A stretch of 17,015 nt of DNA from Fidelibacterota bacterium (GCA_023229045.1 JALOAB010000026.1:1-17015); one strand, 5' to 3'. Shown: positions 9,691 through 16,883, counted from the first letter of the stretch. Numbers and translations: made by a program. The notes: generated by a model from the letters alone, not told the origin.

Positions 9691-10524
9691 ATGGATATTC
9701 TACAGGAAAATGTTCTGCATAAAATGTTGAAACTGGGCTTCACCAACTATGAAGCCCGCACCTATCTGGGTCTGCTTAAATTGAGTCCTGCCACCGGTTA
9801 TGAAATCAGCCAGTTGGCGCATGTGCCGCGTTCGGTGGTGTACACTGTTTTAAAACGGCTGGAAGCGCAGGGAATCGTGATCTCGATTCATGACAAACCA
9901 CGACGCTATATTCCTTTAGCGCCAAACGAGATGCTCAAACGTATGGAGACAGATTACGCCGGTCGCGTCATGAATCTTAAGGACGATTTGGCGGAATTCA
10001 GCAATAAATCCGATACGGAAGGTTTTTGGAATTTACGTGGTTATCAATCTTTAATGCAAACCAGTGAGATGCTGGTTCGTGAAGCCCATAAGTCGATTTA
10101 TATTTCCGGCTGGCAACGCGAGATAATGCTTATCAAAGAGTCACTTTTAAATGCCTGTAAACGGAATGTTTCGGTTCTGGTTTTTTCGTTTAATGAAATT
10201 AATCCGCCCATCGGCAATACTTTAGCTTACGGTATTGCAGAAGATAAACTAGAACAATACTGGGATCGGAAATTTATTCTCGTAACTGATTCAAAAAACT
10301 TAGTAATGGGACCGGCCAATGGCAGTGAAGATGAACAGACCATCTGGACCCAAAACAAGGCGGCTCTGACAATTGCAACAAATTATTTGATTCTGGATAT
10401 TACTCTGTTCGGTCAACGAATGAATATGGATATTTCTCATATCATTGCAGGGATGTTGACCGACGAATTTGAAAAAGTCGATCATCTCATTCAAGAAGCG
10501 ATCGAAAATCGCAAACGGGTTTAG
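9691..10524 (+). CDS. TrmB-family transcriptional regulator
   Basis: This 277-residue protein has an N-terminal winged helix-turn-helix at about residues 10-80 (LGFTNYEARTYLGLLKL, GYEISQLAHVPRSVVYTVLKRLEAQGIV). This is the TrmB DNA-binding pattern. A short coiled region follows (AGRVMNLKDDLAEF), then a C-terminal sensor domain at about 105-265 with phospholipase D-like strands (HKSIYISGWQ, VSVLVFSFN), as in TrmB-type effector domains. TrmB proteins were first described in archaea, where they repress or activate maltose and maltodextrin uptake and glycolysis genes according to bound sugar. Here the gene lies between a symporter and two GH13 enzymes, so it most likely controls this locus. No operator could be identified by eye. 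It is a cytoplasmic regulator, and the specific sugar is unknown. Confidence 0.87.
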   Translation: MDILQENVLHKMLKLGFTNYEARTYLGLLKLSPATGYEISQLAHVPRSVVYTVLKRLEAQGIVISIHDKPRRYIPLAPNEMLKRMETDYAGRVMNLKDDLAEFSNKSDTEGFWNLRGYQSLMQTSEMLVREAHKSIYISGWQREIMLIKESLLNACKRNVSVLVFSFNEINPPIGNTLAYGIAEDKLEQYWDRKFILVTDSKNLVMGPANGSEDEQTIWTQNKAALTIATNYLILDITLFGQRMNMDISHIIAGMLTDEFEKVDHLIQEAIENRKRV

Positions 10525-10557
10525 TGTCACTATCTGCTCATAGAGGGAATTCAAAGA

Positions 10558-12372
10558 ATGCCCAGAATATTAAACGATTTCTTGGTCTTGCTTATGGTTT
10601 TAAGTAACTGTGAAATAAATCAGAATGTGCAGAGTCTGAGCGGCAAATGGTCGTTTAAGTATGACCCTGAGGATATTGGAGAAACTCAAGGTTATTTTCG
10701 AACTGCTTTTGTTCGCAAAGACTGGATCAGTCTAAATATTCCGGCGTTCTGGGATGATCCGCGCTATGATGGAATCGGTTGGTATGCGGTAGAATTCAGA
10801 GTCAGAAAATCGCTGATTTCGGGTAATCGCCTCGCGCTTGTTTTCGAAGCCGTGGATGACGATGCGGTCGTTTATTTAAATGGTGAAAAAATCGGCGAAC
10901 ATACCGGACCCGGAGTCCAGTTTTACTTTGATCTGACGCAACAAGTCAAGCCTGGTGAATCGAACTTATTAGTCGTGCGGATTAATGATAGCGGCGGCGC
11001 CGGAGGGATTACCGGTAATGTGACTTTGCGACGATATGAAGAGCCGACCGAATTATTACAATCGGAATTTTCTCAGGAAGAGGCACAAACGGTTCCGGAC
11101 TGGCTGAAGACTGCCTGTATTTACGAGGTTTTCGTTCGCGCCTACAGTCGTGAAGGTAATTTTGAAGCGCTGACCAAAGATTTACCGCGAATCAAGAGCC
11201 TGGGTATGGATTGCATCTGGCTGATGCCGATTTTTCCAATCGGCGAAAAACACCGCAAAGGTCTCATGGGCAGTCCCTATTCAATCCGGGATTTTAAAAG
11301 TGTCAATCCGGATTTGGGCACCGAACAAGATTTAAAAAACCTGGTCAGCAACGCCCACGAACTGGGAATAAAAGTTATTCTGGACATTGCATGCAACCAC
11401 AGTTCTTGGGATAATCTACTTATAGAACAACATCCCGATTGGTACTCTCAGGACGCAGAAGGGAATATCATCGCCCCGAATGATGACTGGAGTGACGTCG
11501 CGGATTTTAATTATAATTCCCCCGGTCTGCGCGAATATATGTGGGAAACGCTGGAATACTGGGTGACTGAATTCGATATAGATGGCTATCGGCTGGATGT
11601 GGCTGAACTGGTGCCGGATGATTTCTGGAAAAAAGCCTTGAAAGGACTCCAAAAAATCAAGTCGAATCTTTTAATGTTGGCAGAAGGCGATCACCCGCGT
11701 TTATACTTGAACGGATTTCATCTGACTTATGGCTGGAACACGCGTCGAACATTCTATCAAATTATAAAGAATGATTATCCGGCTGACTTTTTAGCCCAAA
11801 CCCTCGAAAAGGAATACTATCGTTATCCACGCAAAGCGCTCAAGATGCGTTTTACTGAAAATCATGATGAAGCCAGAACGACAGCTTTGTTTTCGGCGGA
11901 ACAAACCCGTGTTTTAACCTTTTTGACGTTCACTTTACCCGGTGTGCCGATGGTCTATGCCGGACAGGAGGTAGGCGCCGCTGAAAAACCGTCACTGTTC
12001 GAAAAAAGCGCTGTCGACTGGCGTCAGTTCGATAACGGTTTAAGTGATTTAATCAGGAGAATGAATAGCCTGCGACGGAAAAATTCAGTTCTCACGTCGG
12101 GAACCTATCAATTTATAAAAACTTCTCATCCTGAAAGCATCTGCGCTATCCTGCGAAGCGAAAATCAGGAAAGAGTATTGATTATCGCTAATCTGAAAGG
12201 TAAATCCCAAACCGTTAGCGTGGATTTATCACAGGTGTTGCCGGATATTGCGGATAAGGAACCGCAATTACTGGTCGGCACGGGCGCATTTTTATTTGAA
12301 GATAGAATACTGCTTTTACCCTGTTTCGGATATGATTACTACTTATTTCGGTTAGAGACTATAAATGACTAA
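10558..12372 (+). CDS. GH13 alpha-amylase-family enzyme with N-terminal GH2-like jelly-roll domain, possible lipoprotein
   Basis: This 604-residue protein has a hydrophobic N-terminus with Cys18 in the sequence LSNC, an imperfect lipobox (Asn at -1). Residues ~26-160 form a jelly-roll like the sugar-binding domain of GH2 enzymes (SGKWSFKYDP, GWYAVEFRV, VVYLNGEKIGEHTG). A GH13 barrel follows from about 186. All four conserved GH13 regions are intact: I DIACNH (276-281), II GYRLDV with nucleophile D347, III LAEGD with acid/base E376, and IV ENHD with H436 and D437. The C-terminal beta domain is at about 520-604. It should hydrolyse or transglycosylate alpha-1,4-linked glucans, probably maltodextrins at the periplasmic or outer-membrane face. 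A GAGGG ribosome site lies about 10 bases before the ATG, 33 bp after trmB. It overlaps the next amylase gene by 8 bp, indicating coupled translation. Exact product specificity (amylase, neopullulanase or cyclomaltodextrinase) cannot be settled from sequence. Confidence 0.9.
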   Translation: MPRILNDFLVLLMVLSNCEINQNVQSLSGKWSFKYDPEDIGETQGYFRTAFVRKDWISLNIPAFWDDPRYDGIGWYAVEFRVRKSLISGNRLALVFEAVDDDAVVYLNGEKIGEHTGPGVQFYFDLTQQVKPGESNLLVVRINDSGGAGGITGNVTLRRYEEPTELLQSEFSQEEAQTVPDWLKTACIYEVFVRAYSREGNFEALTKDLPRIKSLGMDCIWLMPIFPIGEKHRKGLMGSPYSIRDFKSVNPDLGTEQDLKNLVSNAHELGIKVILDIACNHSSWDNLLIEQHPDWYSQDAEGNIIAPNDDWSDVADFNYNSPGLREYMWETLEYWVTEFDIDGYRLDVAELVPDDFWKKALKGLQKIKSNLLMLAEGDHPRLYLNGFHLTYGWNTRRTFYQIIKNDYPADFLAQTLEKEYYRYPRKALKMRFTENHDEARTTALFSAEQTRVLTFLTFTLPGVPMVYAGQEVGAAEKPSLFEKSAVDWRQFDNGLSDLIRRMNSLRRKNSVLTSGTYQFIKTSHPESICAILRSENQERVLIIANLKGKSQTVSVDLSQVLPDIADKEPQLLVGTGAFLFEDRILLLPCFGYDYYLFRLETIND

Positions 12373-15250
12373 AAATCACGTTAAATATTGCCTGGCGATG
12401 ATACTGGGCTTGATGTCAATTACGGCTCCGAGCATGATGGCTCAGGTCATCTGGACCGAACCAGAGTACGCGACGCAGTACGACTCGATAGTCGTCTATT
12501 TTGACGCCACTCAAGCCGTAAGAACCGATCTGGTCGGATATACCGGCGATCTTTATGTTTATACTTGTATAAATACCAATGTAGGTAACTGGCAACATGA
12601 GAAAGCGGCATGGGGAGTCAATGATAATCAAACTAAATTGACACGCATTTCTGCAAATATATACAAATTTGTAATGGGATATCCACGAGTATTTTATTCT
12701 GTTACCTCTGGCTCTGAAACCATATATGCACTCTGTTTTGTATTCCGTAGTGCGGATGCTTCCAAACAAACCGAAGACATTTTCTATGAACTATATGAAT
12801 CCGGTCTAACGGTAGTTATTTCCAAACCGACGATTAACAACGCTTTTACCGATCCCCGTCGTTCGCCGGTATTCGCTGACCGTGGCGATACTGTGGCAAT
12901 TGAGATAAACAGCGCCGCTCTCGGCACCGAATGCGACACCCTGAAACTGTTTCTTAATAATGAATTAATCACGCAGGTTGCCGATACAATGTTGAATTAC
13001 GATTTTATCACCGCGGATCATAATTACGGGATGAATAATTTTATAGCAATCGGGATTGATACTATCAGACAAGGCGACACAGTCGATTTTGCGATTATGG
13101 TAAATCAACCGGTAACCTTTGCTTCACGACCGGAAAGTGTCATCGGCGGTGTTAGCCTTGTCGGTGATTCCGGCGTCATTTTTTCATTGCAGGCGCCCTA
13201 TAAGGATTTCGTGTATCTGATTGGCGATTTCAATGATTGGATGGTCGATTCCAATTACTATATGAAATGTGAGGATAATGGCGGAGCGGAGGTGCACTGG
13301 TGGCTGGCGGTGGAAGGACTCGATCCGCAGACTGAGTATGCTTTCCAATATTTTGTAGATGGCGAAATTCGCATCGCTGATCCGTATTCCGAAAAAATTC
13401 TTGATCCCTGGAATGACGCTTATATTCCTGCCAGCGTTTACCCGGATTTGAAAACTTATCCGGCAGGTAAAACGTCCGAGATTGTCGGCACTTTTCAAAT
13501 CGAAAAACCTGAACATACCTGGCAAACCACGGATTATACCCGTCCGGAAAAGACTAATCTCATTATTTATGAAATGCTGATCCGGGATTTCGTCGCCACG
13601 CACGATTATAAGACATTGATCGATACGCTTGATTATTTACAAAATCTGGGTGTGAATGCGATTGAGTTGATGCCAATCAACGAATTTGAGGGCAATTCAT
13701 CCTGGGGTTACAATCCGTCGTTTTATTTTGCGCCGGATAAATATTACGGACCGGCGCATGATTTGAAGGAGCTCGTCGACAGTTGTCACGCCCGCGGGAT
13801 AGCTGTTATTCAGGATATTGTGCTGAATCATTCCTTTGGCTCATCGCCGCTGGTGAGGCTATACGATCACGGAGATCATACAACCTCACCGGAAAATCCA
13901 TGGTACAATGAGCAACACAATTTCACCAATCCGGATGCCCAGTGGGGTTACGATTTTGACCACGAAAGTCCGGCGACCCAGGTTTTTGTTGATCGGGTGA
14001 CAAGATACTGGGTGACGGAGTATAAAATTGATGGTTATCGTTTCGATTTTACCAAAGGAATCGGCAATAATATTAAATCATCCAGTGATTCCTGGGGCAG
14101 TATTTATGATTCCGACCGGATTCGACTATTAAAGCGCATGGCCGACGCGCTTTGGGAAGTTGACAGCACGGCTTATGTAATTCTGGAGCATCTTGCGGAA
14201 AATTCAGAAGAGAAAGTTTTAGCAGATTACGGTATGATGCTCTGGGGAAATACGAACTGGAATTATGCCCAGTCGGCGATGGGTTACACTGATGACTCGG
14301 ATTTTTCATGGGGATTCTATAAGAACCGCAGTTGGAGCAAGCCGGGACTGATTACCTATATGGAAAGCCACGACGAAGAACGTCTGATGTATAAGAATCT
14401 GACCTACGGCAATTCCTCCGGCTCTTATAGCATCAAGACCTTGAGCACTGCGCTGGAACGCATGAAAATGACAGCCGCCTTTTTCCTGACATTGCCCGGT
14501 CCGAAGATGATCTGGCAATTTGGCGAACTGGGTTATGATTTTTCGATTGATTATAACGGTCGCCTCGAAGAAAAACCGATCCGCTGGGATTATTTACAGG
14601 ATCCCAATCGCCTGAGATTATACAAAACTTTCCAGGCGCTGATAAAGCTCCGCATGGAGAATGATGTATTTTCCAGCGCCGGTACATCACTCAGTATGAC
14701 GCTGAGTGATAATGTAAAGCGAATTGCCATGACTGGCAGTATGAACGTGGTTATCATTGGCAATTTCGGAGTGACTGCCACGACGAGCAATCCGTCGTTT
14801 CAGCATGGCGGCGTCTGGTATGATTATTTCTCCGGTGAAAGTATGACCGCAACCGGTTCGGATACTTTGACGCTGGTGCCGGGTGAATTTCACATATTTA
14901 CCGATCAGAGACTCGAAACGCCTGAAGCGGGACTCTTAGGAATAAAAGAATCCGTTACGGACGCTATACCGAAGCAATTTAAAATCTATCCCAATTACCC
15001 CAATCCATTCAATTCATCCACGACCTTTGAATATGATTTGGAGAAAACTTCCGCTGTCCAGCTGAGGATTTTCGACCTTCTCGGGAGAGAAATCTTTTCT
15101 GAAAAATTCGGTAATCAATCGCCCGGGAAATACCTTTTTGTGTGGAATTGCCTTGACAAAGCCGGCATCGAAGCCCGTTCCGGGATTTATTTTATCCTGT
15201 TACAACGCGGCAATGAGAGACAGATACTCAAGATGACACTGCTGAAATGA
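12365..15250 (+). CDS. Extracellular GH13 alpha-amylase-family enzyme with CBM48-like and T9SS domains
   Basis: This 961-residue protein begins with a signal peptide (ending near SMMAQ, residue 27). An N-terminal beta module at about 28-140 (VVYFDATQA, GYTGDLYVYT, ALCFVFRSAD) is of the type found on Bacteroidota amylases. A second beta region follows, then a CBM48-like module at about 267-370 (FVYLIGDFNDW). The GH13 barrel starts at about 395. Catalytic regions are I DIVLNH (484-489), II GYRFDF with nucleophile D561, III LEHLAE with acid/base E608, and IV ESHDEE with H669 and D670. Ser replaces the usual Asn in region IV, as in branching enzymes and many Bacteroidota relatives. The sorting domain at about 872-961 (NYPNPFNSSTTFEY ... 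KMTLLK) marks T9SS export. The start at 12365 is chosen because it gives the positively charged signal-peptide N-terminus and overlaps the previous gene by 8 bp. It probably acts on starch or glycogen at the cell surface. It may be an endo-acting amylase; branching activity is less likely for a secreted protein. Confidence 0.92.
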   Translation: MTKNHVKYCLAMILGLMSITAPSMMAQVIWTEPEYATQYDSIVVYFDATQAVRTDLVGYTGDLYVYTCINTNVGNWQHEKAAWGVNDNQTKLTRISANIYKFVMGYPRVFYSVTSGSETIYALCFVFRSADASKQTEDIFYELYESGLTVVISKPTINNAFTDPRRSPVFADRGDTVAIEINSAALGTECDTLKLFLNNELITQVADTMLNYDFITADHNYGMNNFIAIGIDTIRQGDTVDFAIMVNQPVTFASRPESVIGGVSLVGDSGVIFSLQAPYKDFVYLIGDFNDWMVDSNYYMKCEDNGGAEVHWWLAVEGLDPQTEYAFQYFVDGEIRIADPYSEKILDPWNDAYIPASVYPDLKTYPAGKTSEIVGTFQIEKPEHTWQTTDYTRPEKTNLIIYEMLIRDFVATHDYKTLIDTLDYLQNLGVNAIELMPINEFEGNSSWGYNPSFYFAPDKYYGPAHDLKELVDSCHARGIAVIQDIVLNHSFGSSPLVRLYDHGDHTTSPENPWYNEQHNFTNPDAQWGYDFDHESPATQVFVDRVTRYWVTEYKIDGYRFDFTKGIGNNIKSSSDSWGSIYDSDRIRLLKRMADALWEVDSTAYVILEHLAENSEEKVLADYGMMLWGNTNWNYAQSAMGYTDDSDFSWGFYKNRSWSKPGLITYMESHDEERLMYKNLTYGNSSGSYSIKTLSTALERMKMTAAFFLTLPGPKMIWQFGELGYDFSIDYNGRLEEKPIRWDYLQDPNRLRLYKTFQALIKLRMENDVFSSAGTSLSMTLSDNVKRIAMTGSMNVVIIGNFGVTATTSNPSFQHGGVWYDYFSGESMTATGSDTLTLVPGEFHIFTDQRLETPEAGLLGIKESVTDAIPKQFKIYPNYPNPFNSSTTFEYDLEKTSAVQLRIFDLLGREIFSEKFGNQSPGKYLFVWNCLDKAGIEARSGIYFILLQRGNERQILKMTLLK

Positions 15251-15252
15251 TG

Positions 15253-15329
15253 GGTGTCCGGTGTCCGGTATCGGGTAACTGGTAACTTTAAACTCGCAAC
15301 TCGCAACTCGGAACTATGTCACGTGTCAC
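15253..15329 (+). repeat. Degenerate heptamer tandem tract, 11 units in perfect register
   Basis: Reading in steps of seven from 15253 gives GGTGTCC, GGTGTCC, GGTATCG, GGTAACT, GGTAACT, TTAAACT, CGCAACT, CGCAACT, CGGAACT, ATGTCAC, GTGTCAC. No insertion or deletion breaks the 7-bp phase over 77 bases, and the unit drifts stepwise along the tract. This resembles the short tandemly repeated (STRR-type) heptamers known from cyanobacterial intergenic DNA, though the sequence differs. Confidence 0.85.
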
Positions 15330-15347
15330 GTCCTGAAATAGGTTGAC

Positions 15348-15367
15348 AAAAAATGACCACAAATGAT
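15348..15367 (+). repeat. Two tandem AATGAC-type decamers, forward orientation
   Basis: Two adjacent 10-bp units, AAAAAATGAC and CACAAATGAT, share the AATGA core of the decamers found further downstream. They are the most degenerate members, so their link to the rest is less certain. Confidence 0.5.
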
Positions 15368-15484
15368 CCGTCAAGAGCCCGGCAAAGTCCGGTCGAAGAT
15401 CAGGCTATGACTGGCTTATGAAGGAACTTCGCTCCGCTCAACGGTCGTAAAGTGTAAGACGTAATTCGTGATGAGAAAGGAAAC

Positions 15485-15532
15485 GTCATTTATTGTCATT
15501 TGTTCCGATGAAGATCGGGGCTGTCATTCATT
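15485..15532 (-). repeat. Inverted AATGAC decamers (three units on the minus strand)
   Basis: GTCATTTATT (15485-15494) and GTCATTTGTT (15495-15504) are in tandem, and GTCATTCATT (15523-15532) follows after a small hairpin. They are reverse complements of the AATGAC decamers at 15559-15606, so the two groups form an inverted-repeat pair. Confidence 0.75.
15505..15518 (+). other. Small perfect hairpin CCGAT-GAAG-ATCGG
   Basis: A 5-bp perfect stem with a GAAG loop lies exactly between the minus-strand decamers, starting at the base after the second unit. There is no T-run, so it is not an intrinsic terminator by itself. Confidence 0.5.
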
Positions 15533-15652
15533 GTAAATTCTCCGGACTAATGGATGTCTATGAATGACTATCAATGACTATGAATGACGCCGCGACTATA
15601 AATGACTCGAAACGAACTTTAATTGGCAGTCCGGGCTAAAAATTGTAAATTC
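15530..15652 (+). repeat. Permuted repeat pair flanking the decamer array
   Basis: ATTGTAAATTC occurs at 15530-15540 and again exactly at 15642-15652. TCCGGACTAA follows the first copy (15541-15550), and TCCGGGCTAA precedes the second (15630-15639). The two blocks are thus repeated in swapped order on either side of the forward decamers. Confidence 0.65.
15559..15606 (+). repeat. AATGAC decamer array, forward orientation (3 tandem + 1)
   Basis: TATGAATGAC, TATCAATGAC and TATGAATGAC are directly in tandem (15559-15588), and TATAAATGAC follows at 15597-15606 after an 8-base GC-rich insert. The 9-base core ATGAATGAC at 15560-15568 and 15580-15588 is the exact reverse complement of GTCATTCAT at 15523-15531, allowing a hairpin or cruciform. 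Confidence 0.85.
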
Positions 15653-15666
15653 ACGCCGTTAAAATT

Positions 15667-16530
15667 ATGAAAGAGAAAATGGAAGATAAGAAAACTAGTG
15701 ATAGTAAGTTCTGGCAGGAAGTCAAATCCTGGGGTATTGTACTTTTAATTGCATTAGGTCTGAAGGCTACGATCATCGAAGCCTACCAGATCCCGACCGG
15801 CTCGATGGAAAGTACGATCCTGATCGGCGATTTCATTCTTGGTAAGAAATTTGTTTATGGAGCTCGAACCCCGGATTGGATTGGAATTCCCTGGACCAAA
15901 ATCGGTTTTCACATTCCCTGGTTTCGCTTACCTTCCTTTAAAAAACCTCAACCGGGCGAGGTTGTCATTTTCAAATACCCGGTCGATCCTTCGTTGAATT
16001 ATGTCAAACGCTGTATCGCCGGCCCCGGACAAACTATCGAGATTCGCAATAAAGTACTGTATGTCGACGGTAAAATCTTCCCGAATCCCAGACATTCGCA
16101 ATTTATCTCGCCATATACTTATCCGACCGGCTGGAACGATCCTGAAATGTTTCCCGACGGCATTGGCAATAAAGACAATTACGGTCCGGTTTATATACCA
16201 GCCAAAGGGGATACTCTGCGCTACGGCCAAATCCAGACTGAGATCATCAGAAATGTTGCCGAGCTGAAAGAGCATACTTTTCGTATCTATCAGGGTAAAA
16301 TGTACATCGATGGTAAGACTGTCGATTATTATATCGCTGAACAGGATCACTATTTCATGATGGGTGACAACCGCGACAACAGCTGGGACAGCCGCTTCTG
16401 GGGTTTTGTGCCGTTTGATTCTATCATGGGACAGGGATTGATTACCTATATGTCCTGGGATAAGGAGCGTCCGCTTTATCAAATTACAAAAAAGATTCGC
16501 TGGAACCGGATCGGGCGCATCGTCGCCTAA
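15667..16530 (+). CDS. lepB: Signal peptidase I (leader peptidase)
   Basis: This 287-residue S26-family membrane serine protease removes signal peptides from exported proteins at the outer face of the inner membrane. A single N-terminal membrane anchor (GIVLLIALGLKATII, about residues 23-37) precedes the box with the catalytic Ser (PTGSMEST, Ser46). The general base Lys114 lies in NYVKRCIAGPGQ, and the C-terminal signature GDNRDNSWDSRFWGFV is at 233-248. All catalytic elements are intact. A loop between Ser46 and Lys114 (VYGARTPDWIGIPW, then IPWFRLPSFKKPQPGEVV) is longer than in short Gram-positive enzymes. The start is uncertain. The ATG at 15667 has no clear ribosome site, while the in-frame ATG at 15679 is preceded by AAGAGAAA; both leave the anchor whole. 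It is separated from the amylase gene by a repeat-filled spacer, so it is probably an independent housekeeping gene rather than part of the starch locus. Confidence 0.93.
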   Translation: MKEKMEDKKTSDSKFWQEVKSWGIVLLIALGLKATIIEAYQIPTGSMESTILIGDFILGKKFVYGARTPDWIGIPWTKIGFHIPWFRLPSFKKPQPGEVVIFKYPVDPSLNYVKRCIAGPGQTIEIRNKVLYVDGKIFPNPRHSQFISPYTYPTGWNDPEMFPDGIGNKDNYGPVYIPAKGDTLRYGQIQTEIIRNVAELKEHTFRIYQGKMYIDGKTVDYYIAEQDHYFMMGDNRDNSWDSRFWGFVPFDSIMGQGLITYMSWDKERPLYQITKKIRWNRIGRIVA

Positions 16531-16582
16531 TAACACTTTCTTAGCCGCCTGTTGCGGTTTAGCATATCCATCTTCGTTTATC

Positions 16583-16611
16583 TTGACTTTCGCCGGATTA
16601 TTTTCTAAAAT
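16583..16611 (+). promoter_or_regulatory. Candidate sigma70-like promoter
   Basis: TTGACT (16583-16588) and TAAAAT (16606-16611) are separated by exactly 17 bases, each matching the -35 and -10 consensus at 5 of 6 positions. Transcription would start near 16618 and run into the gene at 16897 with a leader of about 280 bases. FCB-group bacteria often use a different promoter pattern, and in AT-rich DNA such matches can arise by chance. Confidence 0.35.
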
Positions 16612-16636
16612 CCGCCTAAGTTGATATTTAATATAA

Positions 16637-16737
16637 AAGGAGGGAGTATTTTAGGTTTGGCAAGGTATTCTAAATTTAAAATTTCGATTGTTCTTGCAGG
16701 TGAAATATCAATAATTATATTTAATCCGCAAAAATGA
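16637..16737 (+). other. Strong Shine-Dalgarno followed only by a possible 26-codon leader ORF
   Basis: AAGGAGGGAG at 16637-16646 is one of the strongest ribosome-site matches in the window. No ATG or GTG stands at a usable distance. A TTG at 16657 opens a 26-codon frame ending in TGA at 16735-16737, and an ATT codon at 16648 is in the same frame. It could be a leader peptide, the remnant of a lost gene, or chance. Confidence 0.25.
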
Positions 16738-16883
16738 GAGTAAGAGAACAATGTATATTTATAACCGTTGTGTGGCATTTCCCACATCAGAGAAACCGAT
16801 TAATTTCTTGCGCTAACGATAAATGTGGAAACTGAAAATGTGATAAAAAAGATAGATTTAATGAAAATATAGATTAATGATAC

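Larger units (their letters stand above)
15251..15666 (+). other. Repeat-rich non-coding spacer between amylase and signal peptidase genes
   Basis: I see no gene or convincing terminator in these 416 bases. The content is a 7-bp repeat tract (15253-15329), 10-bp AATGAC units in both orientations (15348-15606), a small perfect hairpin (15505-15518), and a permuted repeat pair (15530-15550 and 15630-15652). The segment 15368-15484 shows no clear repeat beyond GC-rich patches such as 15375-15392. It could be a repeat-sprinkled transcript end or an intergenic repeat family. Confidence 0.7.

Noticed and set aside
15343..15371. TTGACA as a -35 box for lepB
   Set aside because: The hexamer is perfect, but the sequence 17 bases on is ATCCGT, not -10 like, and it lies more than 290 bases before the start.
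15253..15606. CRISPR array
   Set aside because: The units are 7 and 10 bp, directly adjacent or degenerate, with no spacer pattern of 25-40 bp and no cas gene nearby.
15928..16536. Long minus-strand ORF (202 codons) opposite lepB
   Set aside because: It is fully antisense to an intact signal peptidase gene with all catalytic motifs, and its translation shows no recognisable domain or signal.
16543..16614. Intrinsic terminator after lepB
   Set aside because: The two hairpins have short stems (about 6 bp) and no proper T-run, so I list them only as weak structures.
16605..16787. Minus-strand 60-codon ORF in the AT-rich spacer
   Set aside because: There is no ribosome site I could support, no recognisable domain, and the region is low-complexity AT-rich DNA.
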